A stretch of 27,771 bases of DNA, taken from NCBI GenBank assembly GCA_946061355.1, contig CAMGRE010000005.1:1-27771 (forward strand), given 5' to 3'. Every line of letters begins with the position of its first letter. The stretch's first letter is position 1. The position numbers and the translations under genes were made by a program. Below, piece by piece: positions 1-8,574 of the stretch. This DNA comes from an uncultured bacterium (GTDB lineage: Bacteria; Bacillota; Clostridia; Lachnospirales; Lachnospiraceae). Below the pieces are notes generated by a model. The model made no database searches and was not told the origin of the DNA. It saw only the letters and a list, made by a program, of their open reading frames with translations.

Positions 1-99
1 CAACTACGGTCACCTTTCTCACAAGCTCTTTTTCCTTGTGATTTTCACCAATCTTATTGAAACTGAAAAACTCTACAAAGTGCGTAAATTCAAGGATTT

Positions 100-1509
100 C
101 TACATATCCTTTCTTTGTAGCAACACCACAGTCTCCACATGCACAGTCTGCGGGAACTGGTCCACGGCCCGCACTCGTCTTAGTTCATATCCTCCGGCAC
201 ACAGTGTCTTTAAATCTCTTGCAAGGGTGGCGGAATCACAGCTCACGTACACGATGCGGTCAGGCTGCATCCGGAGCATCGTCTCAAGGCATTTCTCATC
301 GCAGCCCTTGCGCGGCGGATCGACCACGATCACATCCGGGTGACGCATCCCATCTGACACTCCTGTCACATCTCCCGTCGCATCATAATACTCCGGCAAA
401 ACCTCCTCTGCTTTTCCCACGAAGAACTGTGCGTTCGTGATCCCATTGAGCTCTGCATTCTGCTTCGCGTCCTCAATCGCCTGCGGAATGACCTCAACGC
501 CATACACGCATTTCGCCTTGCGCGCCATGAACAGCGAAATCGTTCCGATGCCGCAGTACAGATCCCACACGGATTCCTGCCCTATCAGCCCCGCATATTC
601 CACCGCCAGGCCGTACAGCTTCTGTGTCTGCACCGGATTCACCTGATAGAAGGATAATGGCGAGATCCGGAAGCTGATGTCACCGAGCCGATCCGTGATC
701 GTATCGCTTCCCCACAGAGTGCGGAGCTTTTTGCCCATAATGACATTGGTATTTTCCGTATTGACATTAACCGACAGGCTTGTCATGTTTTCAATCCGGC
801 TCAAAGTCGAAACCAGCTTCTCCTCGGCAGGCAGCTTTGTGCCGTTGATGATCACGCACACCATCAGCTCATCCGTGGCAAAGCCCTTCCGGATCAGGAC
901 ATGACGCACCAGTCCTCTTCCTGTCGTCTCATCATAGGCGCTCACATGGTTTTCCCGCATATAATCAAGGATGGTTTCCAGGATCAGCTGATTCTCCTTC
1001 ACACCGAGAGCACAGTCCGTATTGGCAATGATACTGTGGGTTCTGCCCGCATAGAAGCCTGCCACCGGATTTCCGTCTCTGTCTGTTCCGATCGGAAACT
1101 GTGCCTTGTTGCGGTAATGGAAGCTATCCTCCATCCCGACAATTGGCTCCATGATCCGATCGATCAGCGCAGGTTCAAAGCCGCCGATGCGGATCAGGTT
1201 GTTTCTCACCTTATCCTGTTTGAAACGCAGCTGCTCTCTGTAATCAAGCGCCTGGATCTGGCACCCACCGCACTGTCTGTGAAATGCGCACACGGGCTCT
1301 GTGCGAAAAGAAGAAGGTGTCATCACCTTCTCCAGTCTCGCGTAAGCATAATTCCTTTTTACCTTCGTGACACGTGCTTCCACTGTATCACCGATCAGGG
1401 CATCCTTAATGAAAAAAGGAAAACCGTTTATCTTGCCGATGCCTTCACCGTCCGCTCCCATGTCTTCCACAAAAACAACGATAATGTCATTTTTCTTATA
1501 CTGTTCCAT
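100..1509 (-). CDS. rlmD: 23S rRNA (uracil-5-)-methyltransferase, RlmD/RumA (TrmA) family
   Basis: Methylates C5 of a conserved uracil in 23S rRNA (U1939 type, or U747 plus U1939 if it behaves like Bacillus RlmCD) using S-adenosylmethionine. An N-terminal TRAM domain covers about residues 5-60. It is followed by cysteines at about 74, 80, 83 (CGGC) and 166, the pattern that holds a [4Fe-4S] cluster in RumA. The Rossmann methyltransferase core shows DLYCGIGTISLFMA (about 316-329), DPPRKGC (about 397), the catalytic-cysteine motif YVSCDSATLARDL (Cys near 424) and the general-base region HVETVV. The frame also allows a GTG start at 1515. I chose ATG 1509 because AAAGG lies about 8 nt before it and only 3 nt before the GTG. 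The gene follows yhaM by about 70 nt and may share its transcript. The rRNA position cannot be decided from sequence. Family assignment is very secure. Confidence 0.95.
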   Translation of the reverse strand: MEQYKKNDIIVVFVEDMGADGEGIGKINGFPFFIKDALIGDTVEARVTKVKRNYAYARLEKVMTPSSFRTEPVCAFHRQCGGCQIQALDYREQLRFKQDKVRNNLIRIGGFEPALIDRIMEPIVGMEDSFHYRNKAQFPIGTDRDGNPVAGFYAGRTHSIIANTDCALGVKENQLILETILDYMRENHVSAYDETTGRGLVRHVLIRKGFATDELMVCVIINGTKLPAEEKLVSTLSRIENMTSLSVNVNTENTNVIMGKKLRTLWGSDTITDRLGDISFRISPLSFYQVNPVQTQKLYGLAVEYAGLIGQESVWDLYCGIGTISLFMARKAKCVYGVEVIPQAIEDAKQNAELNGITNAQFFVGKAEEVLPEYYDATGDVTGVSDGMRHPDVIVVDPPRKGCDEKCLETMLRMQPDRIVYVSCDSATLARDLKTLCAGGYELRRVRAVDQFPQTVHVETVVLLQRKDM

Positions 1510-1579
1510 TCTCACTGCCTTTACTCAATAAAATGTTCCGCTCCGTCAATAGCAAGTCGTTTACCCGTCAAAAAAATTT

Positions 1580-2524
1580 TCACTCAAGATGCGTTGCCCT
1601 GAGATTGGAATCAAACAACCGATTGAAACCGAGCCAGTCGGTTGTTGTCGCACTGTTTAAAATCTCCGTGAAGGTCTGCATCTTCGCATCCGTATTGTCC
1701 GCAAAATTGAGTGCCACCGCCTCAACCAACGCAGGTTTCTTGGGCGAACCGAACTCATATTCTCCGTGATGTGCCAGGATGCAGTGCTTCAGCTCCCCTT
1801 CCAGTCCTTTGGGAAAGCCCGGGATTGTCCGCGCCTTCTCCCCGATCATCTCCGCTCCGATCACAATATGTCCGAGCAGCTGTCCCTCATCGGTATAGTC
1901 ATTCTCCGGAAACAGTGACAACTCCCTCGTCTTGCCGATGTCATGGCAGATTGCCGCTGTGATCAGCAGATCCCTGTTCAGGACGGGGTAGGCGCTGCAG
2001 TAATAGTTACAAAGCTTTGTCACGCTGAGCGTATGCTCCAGCAGACCTCCGACAAAGCCATGGTGTACCGTCTTGGCTGCCGAAGATTTCCGGAAAATTT
2101 CCGCAAATTTCTGATCCTCCACAAAGAAGCTCTCGAGCAGCTTCTTCAGATAAGGATTCTCGAGAGATTTGATGAAACCAAGCAGTTCCTGATACATCTG
2201 ATCGATGTTTTTGCTGCTCACGGGCAGATAATCCGCCGGATTATATTCTCCCTCACGACACAGACGCACACGCTTGATGTTTACCTGCAGCGCTCCGTTA
2301 AAGCTGGTCACCTCACCGTATACCTCTATGTAGTCAAGCGCCGAGAATTCCTCGATTCCCGCGCTGTTCGGATCCCATATCTTGGCATCGATGGTTCCTG
2401 TCCGATCCTGCAGTATCACATTCTCATAGGACTTCCCATTCTTTGTCACCGCGGACTGCTTGTGTTTGCACAGATAGATGTCAAATACTCTGTCTCCGTC
2501 TTTATAATCTTTGATCCATTTCAT
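1580..2524 (-). CDS. yhaM: 3'-5' exoribonuclease YhaM family (OB fold plus HD domain)
   Basis: Predicted cytoplasmic 3'-5' exonuclease of the YhaM/Cbf1 family, which trims RNA 3' ends and can also degrade DNA. The 314-residue length matches the family. An OB-fold nucleic-acid-binding domain occupies about residues 10-90 (GTIDAKIW ... IEVYGEV ... LQVNIKRV). An HD-type metal phosphohydrolase domain follows at about 150-290, with EHT (His164), CHDIGK (His194-Asp195), AHHGEYEFG (His252-His253) and ALNFADNTDA (Asp276) as probable metal ligands. A ribosome site AGAGGAG lies about 10 nt before the ATG. It sits between the HtrA-like gene (78-nt gap) and rlmD (about 70-nt gap) on one strand, so one transcript is plausible. 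I saw no strong terminator in either gap. Its T-rich tail after the stop lacks a convincing stem. Confidence 0.92.
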   Translation of the reverse strand: MKWIKDYKDGDRVFDIYLCKHKQSAVTKNGKSYENVILQDRTGTIDAKIWDPNSAGIEEFSALDYIEVYGEVTSFNGALQVNIKRVRLCREGEYNPADYLPVSSKNIDQMYQELLGFIKSLENPYLKKLLESFFVEDQKFAEIFRKSSAAKTVHHGFVGGLLEHTLSVTKLCNYYCSAYPVLNRDLLITAAICHDIGKTRELSLFPENDYTDEGQLLGHIVIGAEMIGEKARTIPGFPKGLEGELKHCILAHHGEYEFGSPKKPALVEAVALNFADNTDAKMQTFTEILNSATTTDWLGFNRLFDSNLRATHLE

Positions 2525-2602
2525 CGTTCTAAGTCTCCTCTTTTCCTGATAATTGCAAAACGTCTCCGCCGCATATAACTTCGGTTCCGCAATCCCGATC
2601 GT

Positions 2603-3928
2603 TTACTCCAGCCCCTCCCACACGATCTCGATCTGCATGGATTTATATTCCTCCTGCGTCTGCCGCATGACAGTCAGCGTTCCGTTATTTCCCGGAACCA
2701 GTTTCCTCAGCGCTTCAATATAATCCTGATAGGTTGTAATAGCTCTGCCATCCATCGCTACGATGACATCTCCGCTCTGGATCCCTGCGCTCATCGCAGG
2801 AGAGTCCATCACGATCTCCGTCACATACGTGCCATACGGCACATGCTGCTTCTCATGAGCGTCCACGGTCACATCCGTTCCATAGACACCCAGATACACC
2901 TGATTCTTTCCGTTGGAAAGCCGTTCTATCGTCTTCTTGAGCTCGGAGATACCGATCGCAGAGACCACATTGGCCATATCCTTACTGTTATAATTCTGAT
3001 TAATTACACCGATAAGCTGTCCGTTTAAGTTCATCAGGATCCCTGTCGCCTTTTCACTGCCGTACATATCCGTAGTGATCAGCTTATATCGCGAGTCCAC
3101 GGTATGAATCGCATTTCCGGTAGAAGTCACCATCCCATACATGACCGATCCCCCGGTTCCAACAGGACTGCCAAGCGCGATCACCGGACTACCGACCAGA
3201 TCCGTTCCGTTCGAGCTGCCGAGCGTGACAATCTCGATCTCCTTCTGTGTCGCATCCGGAAGCTTCTTTTTCTCAACAGACAATACTGCCAGCCCGGTGA
3301 TCGGATCCGCCTTTTTCACCAGTGCATCCGCATCTGTCCCGTCACAGAAAGTGACTTTGATCGACTCCACGGTATCAACCTTAGCCTTGTTCACCAGCAC
3401 CAGATAGTCCCTACCGTTATCCGCAACAATGACACCCGATGTCTGCCCGCTGCTCTCATACGTATTGTCAAACCAGTCCATATCTGAGGTGACACCCGTC
3501 ACGGTTACAAGTGACCGGGACATTTCCCCGGTCAGTTCCCGCAGCTTATCATAGGTTGCCTCCATCCGTTCCAGATCATCCCTGTCATCCAGATTACTGA
3601 CGATCTCCTGCTTGATCTCCTCAATATCCGGCTCGTCTTTCAGTTCCTCGTCATCAAGCGCCATATCCTCCGGTGACATCTCCTGCGTCTCCTGTGGAAA
3701 TGTGACATTCTGCGGCGGTGCTTCCGGGTACAGCCAATTACTGAGCAACGGCTCTAACAAAAGTACCGTAAGGCAGGCCACCAGGCCGAAGATCACCGCC
3801 ATGGAAGCCGTGATGATCGTCCGCCTGATCAGTTTCTTTTTATTCAGAGGACGCTCTTTGATCCTCTCCTTCATGAAGTCAAAATCCTGACTTGTTTTCT
3901 TTTCTAAATCCTGATCTTTCTCTTCCAT
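2603..3928 (-). CDS. HtrA/S1C-like membrane protein with PDZ domain; catalytic triad apparently lost
   Basis: 441 residues: a charged cytoplasmic tail (1-34), one membrane segment (about 35-58), an acidic low-complexity linker (about 70-125), a trypsin-like double-barrel domain (about 135-335) and a C-terminal PDZ domain (about 345-438, with SPAMSAGIQSGDVIVAMDG). This is the DegP/HtrA architecture of Gram-positive surface quality-control proteases. Aligned by eye to HtrA motifs, the catalytic residues are replaced. The position of His in TNNHVV reads VNKAKV (Lys near 181), TDLAVL reads TGLAVL (Gly212 for Asp), and GNSGGPL reads EKATGIL (Ala294 for Ser). It therefore looks like a pseudoprotease, perhaps a peptide-binding or sensing protein. 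GAGGGG lies 9 nt before the ATG. A promoter at 3998-4026 drives it leftward, divergent from mutS2. The fold call is good; loss of activity is inferred. Confidence 0.85.
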   Translation of the reverse strand: MEEKDQDLEKKTSQDFDFMKERIKERPLNKKKLIRRTIITASMAVIFGLVACLTVLLLEPLLSNWLYPEAPPQNVTFPQETQEMSPEDMALDDEELKDEPDIEEIKQEIVSNLDDRDDLERMEATYDKLRELTGEMSRSLVTVTGVTSDMDWFDNTYESSGQTSGVIVADNGRDYLVLVNKAKVDTVESIKVTFCDGTDADALVKKADPITGLAVLSVEKKKLPDATQKEIEIVTLGSSNGTDLVGSPVIALGSPVGTGGSVMYGMVTSTGNAIHTVDSRYKLITTDMYGSEKATGILMNLNGQLIGVINQNYNSKDMANVVSAIGISELKKTIERLSNGKNQVYLGVYGTDVTVDAHEKQHVPYGTYVTEIVMDSPAMSAGIQSGDVIVAMDGRAITTYQDYIEALRKLVPGNNGTLTVMRQTQEEYKSMQIEIVWEGLE

Positions 3929-3997
3929 TTACCTATTCCCCTCGTTTTCTGTCCATGCAAAGTCACGCATAACAGCAACGTTTTCTCAGCTTTTTTA

Positions 3998-4026
3998 AGT
4001 ATATCCGATTGCTTATCCGTTGTAAA
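3998..4026 (-). promoter_or_regulatory. Sigma-A-type promoter for the HtrA-like gene (leftward)
   Basis: On the minus strand, TTTACA (4026-4021) is followed after exactly 17 nt by TATACT (4003-3998). The predicted start is near 3991, giving a leader of about 60 nt before the ATG at 3928. The -35 overlaps the -35 of the opposing mutS2 promoter by five bases. Confidence 0.6.
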
Positions 4027-4048
4027 GAAAGTTAGCTTATGTTATGAT
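4020..4048 (+). promoter_or_regulatory. Sigma-A-type extended -10 promoter for mutS2
   Basis: TTGTAA (4020-4025), a 17-nt spacer and TATGAT (4043-4048), with a TG at 4040-4041 that makes it an extended -10. The predicted transcription start, six to eight bases past the -10, falls at 4054-4056, on the A of the mutS2 ATG (4055). No Shine-Dalgarno sequence precedes that ATG, which fits a leaderless or nearly leaderless message. Confidence 0.6.
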
Positions 4049-4054
4049 AAACGC

Positions 4055-6433
4055 ATGACTCAGAAAGCATTACAAATATTGGAATTTCATAAGATAATCA
4101 ATCATCTGACAGAGCTTGCATCCTCTGAACCGGGCAGGAAAAAATGTGCTTCCCTGAAGCCCTCCTGCCGGCTTGATGAGATCGATCAGGCACAGACGGA
4201 GACTGCGGATGCGCTGAACCGTATTTTCAAGAAAAGTCTGCCGTCCTTCAGCGGCTGCCGCGATCTGACCAGACTGATCAAAAATCTGGAGATCGGAAGC
4301 ATTCTCTCATCAGAGGAACTTCTGCGCATCGCTTCTTTGTTGGAGTGTACCGGCCGTCTGAAGAGCTTCGGCCGCAGTGAACGCGAAGATGAAACTCCCG
4401 ACTCTCTGGCAGAGCGTTTCTCCCTGCTCGCACCGATCACGCCTCTGCTGCAGGAGATCAGGAGGTGTATCATCGGGGAAGATGAATTTGCCGATGACGC
4501 CAGTCCCGGCCTGCACAAGGTGAGACGGAGCATCGTCACAACCGGCGAGCGCATTCACACACAGCTGAACAATATGGTAAACGGCTCTTACCGCACCTAT
4601 CTGCAGGATGCGGTGATTACGATGCGTGACAACCGGTACTGCATCCCTGTCAAGGCAGAATATAAGGGACAAGTGCCCGGCATGATCCACGATCAGTCTG
4701 CCACCGGTTCCACGCTGTTCATCGAGCCTGCTGCCATTGTCGATCTGAATAATCAGCTCCGGGAACTGGCTCTGAAGGAGCAGGAAGAAATCCGGAAGAT
4801 TCTGGCTGACCTGAGCGTGCAGGCAGCCGAGCACTGTGATTCCCTGCTCTCCAATCAACATATCCTGACCGAGCTTGACTTTATTTTTGCAAAAGCGGCA
4901 CTGGCATTAGAGCAGAACGCCACACGTCCTGTATTCAACACGGAACACCGTATCAGGATCCGACAGGGACGCCATCCTCTCTTGGACAAGAAGAAAGTGG
5001 TTCCGATTGACATCCATCTGGGAGAAGATTTTGACCTGCTCATTGTTACCGGTCCCAACACCGGCGGCAAGACCGTTTCCTTAAAGACAGTCGGTCTTCT
5101 CACCCTGATGGGGCAGGCAGGGCTTCACATCCCGGCTGCTGACCGCTCCGAGTTATCGGTCTTTACGAATGTATTTGCAGATATCGGAGATGAGCAGAGT
5201 ATTGAGCAGAGCCTCAGTACCTTCTCCTCCCACATGACGAGTATCGTCTATATTTTGAAACATGCCGATCCGGATTCCCTGTGTCTCTTTGATGAGCTCG
5301 GTGCCGGCACAGATCCCGAGGAAGGCGCGGCGCTTGCGATCTCCATTCTGGATCATCTGCACAGGCGGGGTATCCGCACTATGGCAACCACCCACTACAG
5401 TGAGCTGAAGGTGTATGCCCTGACTACGGACCATGTGGAAAATGCGTGCTGCGAGTTCGACGTGGAGACACTACGCCCTACTTACAAACTGTTGATCGGT
5501 ATTCCCGGCAAGAGTAACGCCTTTGCAATCTCCTCACGGCTCGGTCTTCCCGATTATATCATCGAGTATGCCAAGGCCCAGATCACACAGGAGAAAGAGA
5601 GTTTTGAGGATCTGTTGTCCAGTCTGGAGCAGAGCCGCGTCACGATAGAAAAGGAACGTCAGGAAATCGCCGACTATAAGGAAGAGATCAAGTCCCTGAA
5701 GGAACAGCTCCAGTCAAAACAGCAGAAGTTGGAAGCCTCCCGCAGCAAAATCATGCAGGAAGCCAACGAACAGGCGCGGGAAATCCTGCAGGAAGCCAAG
5801 GATCTCGCCGACGAGACGATCCGCTCCTTCCAGAAAGCCGGTCCCGGCGCCTCGATGAAGGAACTGGAGAAAGCACGGCAGAAGGTGCGCGGCAAAATAT
5901 CCGAGAAAAACGAAAAGCTCGCGTTGAAAAAGGACAGGGAAAAATCTCCTGCCACTGTTTTGAAGCCGGAACAGCTCCGCAAAGGTGACTCTGTAAAGGT
6001 GATCTCGATGGGCTTAAAGGGCATCGTGTCATCCCTGCCCGACAAAAAAGGAAATCTGTTTGTGCAGTGCGGAATTATCCGCTCCCAGGTAAATATCAAT
6101 GATCTGGCTCTCGCCCCGGAGGCTGATGTGACTACTCCCACCATGAACCGCACCGGTTCCGGAAAGATTAAAATGTCAAAATCCCTTTCTGTTTCTCCCG
6201 AGATCAATCTGCTCGGAAAAACGGTTGACGAGGCTCTGGCACTGCTTGACAAATATCTGGACGACGCCTATCTGGCACATCTGCCGAGCGTCAGGATCGT
6301 GCACGGCAAAGGAACCGGTGCATTGCGAAGCGCCGTTCACAGCCAGCTGAAACGCATGAAAAATATTAAAGAATTCCGGCTGGGAGAGTTCGGAGAAGGT
6401 GACGCAGGTGTCACAATTGCAGTCTTTAAATAA
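4055..6433 (+). CDS. mutS2: MutS2 ATPase with C-terminal Smr domain
   Basis: MutS-family ATPase without a mismatch-recognition domain. Bacillus MutS2 (RqcU) rescues collided ribosomes and influences recombination. The 792-residue length is normal. The core and clamp regions lead to Walker A GPNTGGKT (333-340), DELGAGTD (about 413-420) and the ATTHYSELK motif. A long charged coiled coil follows (about 515-640), then a KOW-like segment and the Smr domain (about 712-792) with HGKGTG (about 750). The Smr N-terminal LDLRG motif of many homologues reads INLLG here (about 717-721), so the motif Arg is Leu. The start is unusual: no ribosome site is visible, and an extended -10 promoter ends 6 nt before the ATG. 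The response-regulator gene begins 15 nt after the stop and may be co-transcribed. Identity is very secure. Confidence 0.96.
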   Translation: MTQKALQILEFHKIINHLTELASSEPGRKKCASLKPSCRLDEIDQAQTETADALNRIFKKSLPSFSGCRDLTRLIKNLEIGSILSSEELLRIASLLECTGRLKSFGRSEREDETPDSLAERFSLLAPITPLLQEIRRCIIGEDEFADDASPGLHKVRRSIVTTGERIHTQLNNMVNGSYRTYLQDAVITMRDNRYCIPVKAEYKGQVPGMIHDQSATGSTLFIEPAAIVDLNNQLRELALKEQEEIRKILADLSVQAAEHCDSLLSNQHILTELDFIFAKAALALEQNATRPVFNTEHRIRIRQGRHPLLDKKKVVPIDIHLGEDFDLLIVTGPNTGGKTVSLKTVGLLTLMGQAGLHIPAADRSELSVFTNVFADIGDEQSIEQSLSTFSSHMTSIVYILKHADPDSLCLFDELGAGTDPEEGAALAISILDHLHRRGIRTMATTHYSELKVYALTTDHVENACCEFDVETLRPTYKLLIGIPGKSNAFAISSRLGLPDYIIEYAKAQITQEKESFEDLLSSLEQSRVTIEKERQEIADYKEEIKSLKEQLQSKQQKLEASRSKIMQEANEQAREILQEAKDLADETIRSFQKAGPGASMKELEKARQKVRGKISEKNEKLALKKDREKSPATVLKPEQLRKGDSVKVISMGLKGIVSSLPDKKGNLFVQCGIIRSQVNINDLALAPEADVTTPTMNRTGSGKIKMSKSLSVSPEINLLGKTVDEALALLDKYLDDAYLAHLPSVRIVHGKGTGALRSAVHSQLKRMKNIKEFRLGEFGEGDAGVTIAVFK

Positions 6434-6448
6434 TAAGGAGAAATTCAC

Positions 6449-7150
6449 ATGGTTAACAAACAAAAAATTCTGATCGTGGATGATGACAACAATATCGCGG
6501 AACTCATCTCCCTCTATCTGACCAAGGAATGCTTCGAGACAATGATCGTAAATGACGGGGAGACAGTCCTGCCATCACTCGACAGTTTCCAGCCGAACCT
6601 GATCCTGTTAGATCTGATGCTTCCGGGAATGGACGGCTATCAGGTATGCCGTGAAGTCCGCGCCAAGTCATCGATCCCGATTATCATGCTCTCCGCCAAA
6701 GGCGAGATCTTTGACAAAGTGCTGGGGCTGGAGCTCGGCGCAGACGACTATATGGAGAAGCCTTTTGATTCCAAAGAGCTTGTCGCACGCGTAAAGGCTG
6801 TTCTGCGGCGCTACAAAGCCGTTCCCTCCGTGTCGGAATCACCCGATGTGAAATGCGTCGAATATCCGGACCTGATCATCAATCAGACAAACTATTCCGT
6901 GATCTATATGGGGAACTCCGTGGAAATGCCCCCGAAGGAACTGGAGTTGTTGTATTTCCTTGCTTCCTCACCCAATCATGTATTTACCAGAGAGCAGCTC
7001 TTAGACCAGATCTGGGGCTATGAATATGCCGGAGACACCAGAACTGTTGATGTGCATATCAAACGACTCAGAGAAAAGATCAAGGATCATGCTTCCTGGA
7101 AGATTTCCACCATATGGGGCATCGGTTACAAATTCGAGGTGAAGCAGTAA
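6449..7150 (+). CDS. Response regulator, OmpR/PhoB family
   Basis: 233 residues. The receiver domain (about 5-118) has the acidic pair Asp11-Asp12, phospho-acceptor Asp55 (ILLDLMLPG), the Ser/Thr switch at Ser82 and Lys104 in EKPF. The OmpR-type winged-helix DNA-binding domain (about 140-231) has the usual PPKELELLYFLA start and the VDVHIKRLREKI recognition helix. It should be phosphorylated by the sensor kinase encoded immediately downstream and then bind promoter DNA. AAGGAG lies 8 nt before the ATG. Its stop codon TAA shares its last A with the ATG of the kinase gene, so the two are probably translationally coupled. The regulon is not evident from the window. The mutS2 gene upstream is close enough to share a transcript but offers no functional clue. 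Confidence 0.95.
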   Translation: MVNKQKILIVDDDNNIAELISLYLTKECFETMIVNDGETVLPSLDSFQPNLILLDLMLPGMDGYQVCREVRAKSSIPIIMLSAKGEIFDKVLGLELGADDYMEKPFDSKELVARVKAVLRRYKAVPSVSESPDVKCVEYPDLIINQTNYSVIYMGNSVEMPPKELELLYFLASSPNHVFTREQLLDQIWGYEYAGDTRTVDVHIKRLREKIKDHASWKISTIWGIGYKFEVKQ

Positions 7151-8574
7151 TGAGGAAGACCCTCTATCTGAAATTCATACTGGCGTATCTGATCTTCGGC
7201 TTTTTTGGTTTCGTTGCGGTTGCCACCTTCGTATCCAGCATGACGATGGAGCATCTGCGCCGTGAAAAAGCGGACTCCCTCTACAAAGAGGCAACGCTTG
7301 TGGCAAACACCTACGCGTCCGACCTGTACAACAATAAAGCGTCCCTGGACGCTGTGAAGACACAGTTGGATGCGCTGGATGCATATCTGTCTTCCACGAT
7401 CTGGATCATCAATCCCTCCGGACGCATCATTCTGGATTCCTCCTCCCCTGTGGATGTGGAGAATCCTGTCATCATCGAGAATTTTGATCCGACGATCACA
7501 TCCGGTTCCTACTATACGGTTGGAAATTTCTTTGACACCTTTACGGAAGATACGCTCAGTGTATTTGCGCCGATTACCTCTTCCTACAAGGTCAACGGTT
7601 ATGTGGTCATTCACATGCCTGTCAGCACGATCCAGAAATCAGCGGACAGCCTTCTGAATATCTCGTATATTCTGCTGATCATCATGTTCCTGCTGTCTCT
7701 GATCATCCTGATCTTTTTTACGGAGATGGTTTACATCCCTCTCCGCAAGATCACGTATGCGACAGAACAATATGCCAGCGGCAATATGCACTATGAATTT
7801 CAGGTGGATAGCGAAGATGAAATGGGATATCTGGCGGCTTCCCTGTCATACATGGCAAGCGAGATCGCAAAGAGCGAAGACAACCAGAAAAAATTTGTGG
7901 CAAATGTTTCACACGATTTCCGTTCTCCTCTGACCTCGATCAAAGGATATCTGGAAGCCATGCTAGACGGAACGATTCCGCCGGAAATGCACGAGAAATA
8001 TCTCCAGGTCGTTCTAAACGAAACGGAACGTCTGACCAAGCTGACAAACGGACTGTTACAGTTAAACAACCTGAACACCAAGGGTATGGTTTTGAATAAA
8101 ACGGATTTTGACGTGAACCAGATGATCCGCAACACAGCCGCTTCCTTCGAGGGCACATGCCGGCAGAAGATGATCGGCATTGAACTGGTGCTGACCGGTG
8201 AAGTGCTTCTCGTCCATGCGGATCTGGACAAGATCCAGCAGGTTCTGTACAATCTGCTCGACAATGCCATCAAGTTCAGCCATCACAATTCCGTGATCAA
8301 GATAGAGACTACCGAAAAGACAAACAAAGTGCTCGTCTCAGTAAAAGACAGCGGGATCGGTATTCCAAAGGAGAGTTTAAAGCTCATCTGGGATCGCTTC
8401 TACAAGACAGATCTGTCCCGCGGCAAGGACAAGAAAGGCACCGGCCTTGGTCTGTCGATCGTAAAGGAAATTATCCACTCTCATGAGGAAAATATCAATG
8501 TCGTCAGCACGGAAGGTGTCGGCACAGAATTCATATTCACATTACAAAAAGTAGAAGACGAAGAGGAGGACTGA
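7150..8574 (+). CDS. Membrane sensor histidine kinase (HAMP, HisKA, HATPase)
   Basis: 474 residues from ATG 7150, partner of the preceding response regulator. Membrane segments at about 8-29 and 170-191 flank an extracellular sensor domain of about 140 residues with no signature I recognise. A HAMP linker follows (about 190-243), then the HisKA dimerisation helix with the phosphorylated His255 in VSHDFRSPLTS. The ATPase domain shows the N box LLDNAIKFS (about 369), G1 DSGIGIP (400-406) and G2 GTGLGLSIV (430-438). A longer frame opens at 7114. I prefer 7150 because GAGGTGA ends 6 nt before it, the membrane helix then starts the protein, and the ATG overlaps the regulator's stop. The last codons and stop lie inside the terminator hairpin 8561-8588. 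The ligand is unknown. Confidence 0.94.
   Translation: MRKTLYLKFILAYLIFGFFGFVAVATFVSSMTMEHLRREKADSLYKEATLVANTYASDLYNNKASLDAVKTQLDALDAYLSSTIWIINPSGRIILDSSSPVDVENPVIIENFDPTITSGSYYTVGNFFDTFTEDTLSVFAPITSSYKVNGYVVIHMPVSTIQKSADSLLNISYILLIIMFLLSLIILIFFTEMVYIPLRKITYATEQYASGNMHYEFQVDSEDEMGYLAASLSYMASEIAKSEDNQKKFVANVSHDFRSPLTSIKGYLEAMLDGTIPPEMHEKYLQVVLNETERLTKLTNGLLQLNNLNTKGMVLNKTDFDVNQMIRNTAASFEGTCRQKMIGIELVLTGEVLLVHADLDKIQQVLYNLLDNAIKFSHHNSVIKIETTEKTNKVLVSVKDSGIGIPKESLKLIWDRFYKTDLSRGKDKKGTGLGLSIVKEIIHSHEENINVVSTEGVGTEFIFTLQKVEDEEED

Noticed and set aside
20..40. CACAAG/CTTGTG inverted repeat as a terminator for rlmD.
   Set aside because: The stem is only 6 bp and no T run follows on the minus strand.
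7114..7149. Twelve extra N-terminal residues on the sensor kinase from an upstream ATG.
   Set aside because: The upstream ATG has no ribosome site, lies within the response-regulator gene, and would put polar residues before the membrane helix; ATG 7150 has GAGGTGA in place.
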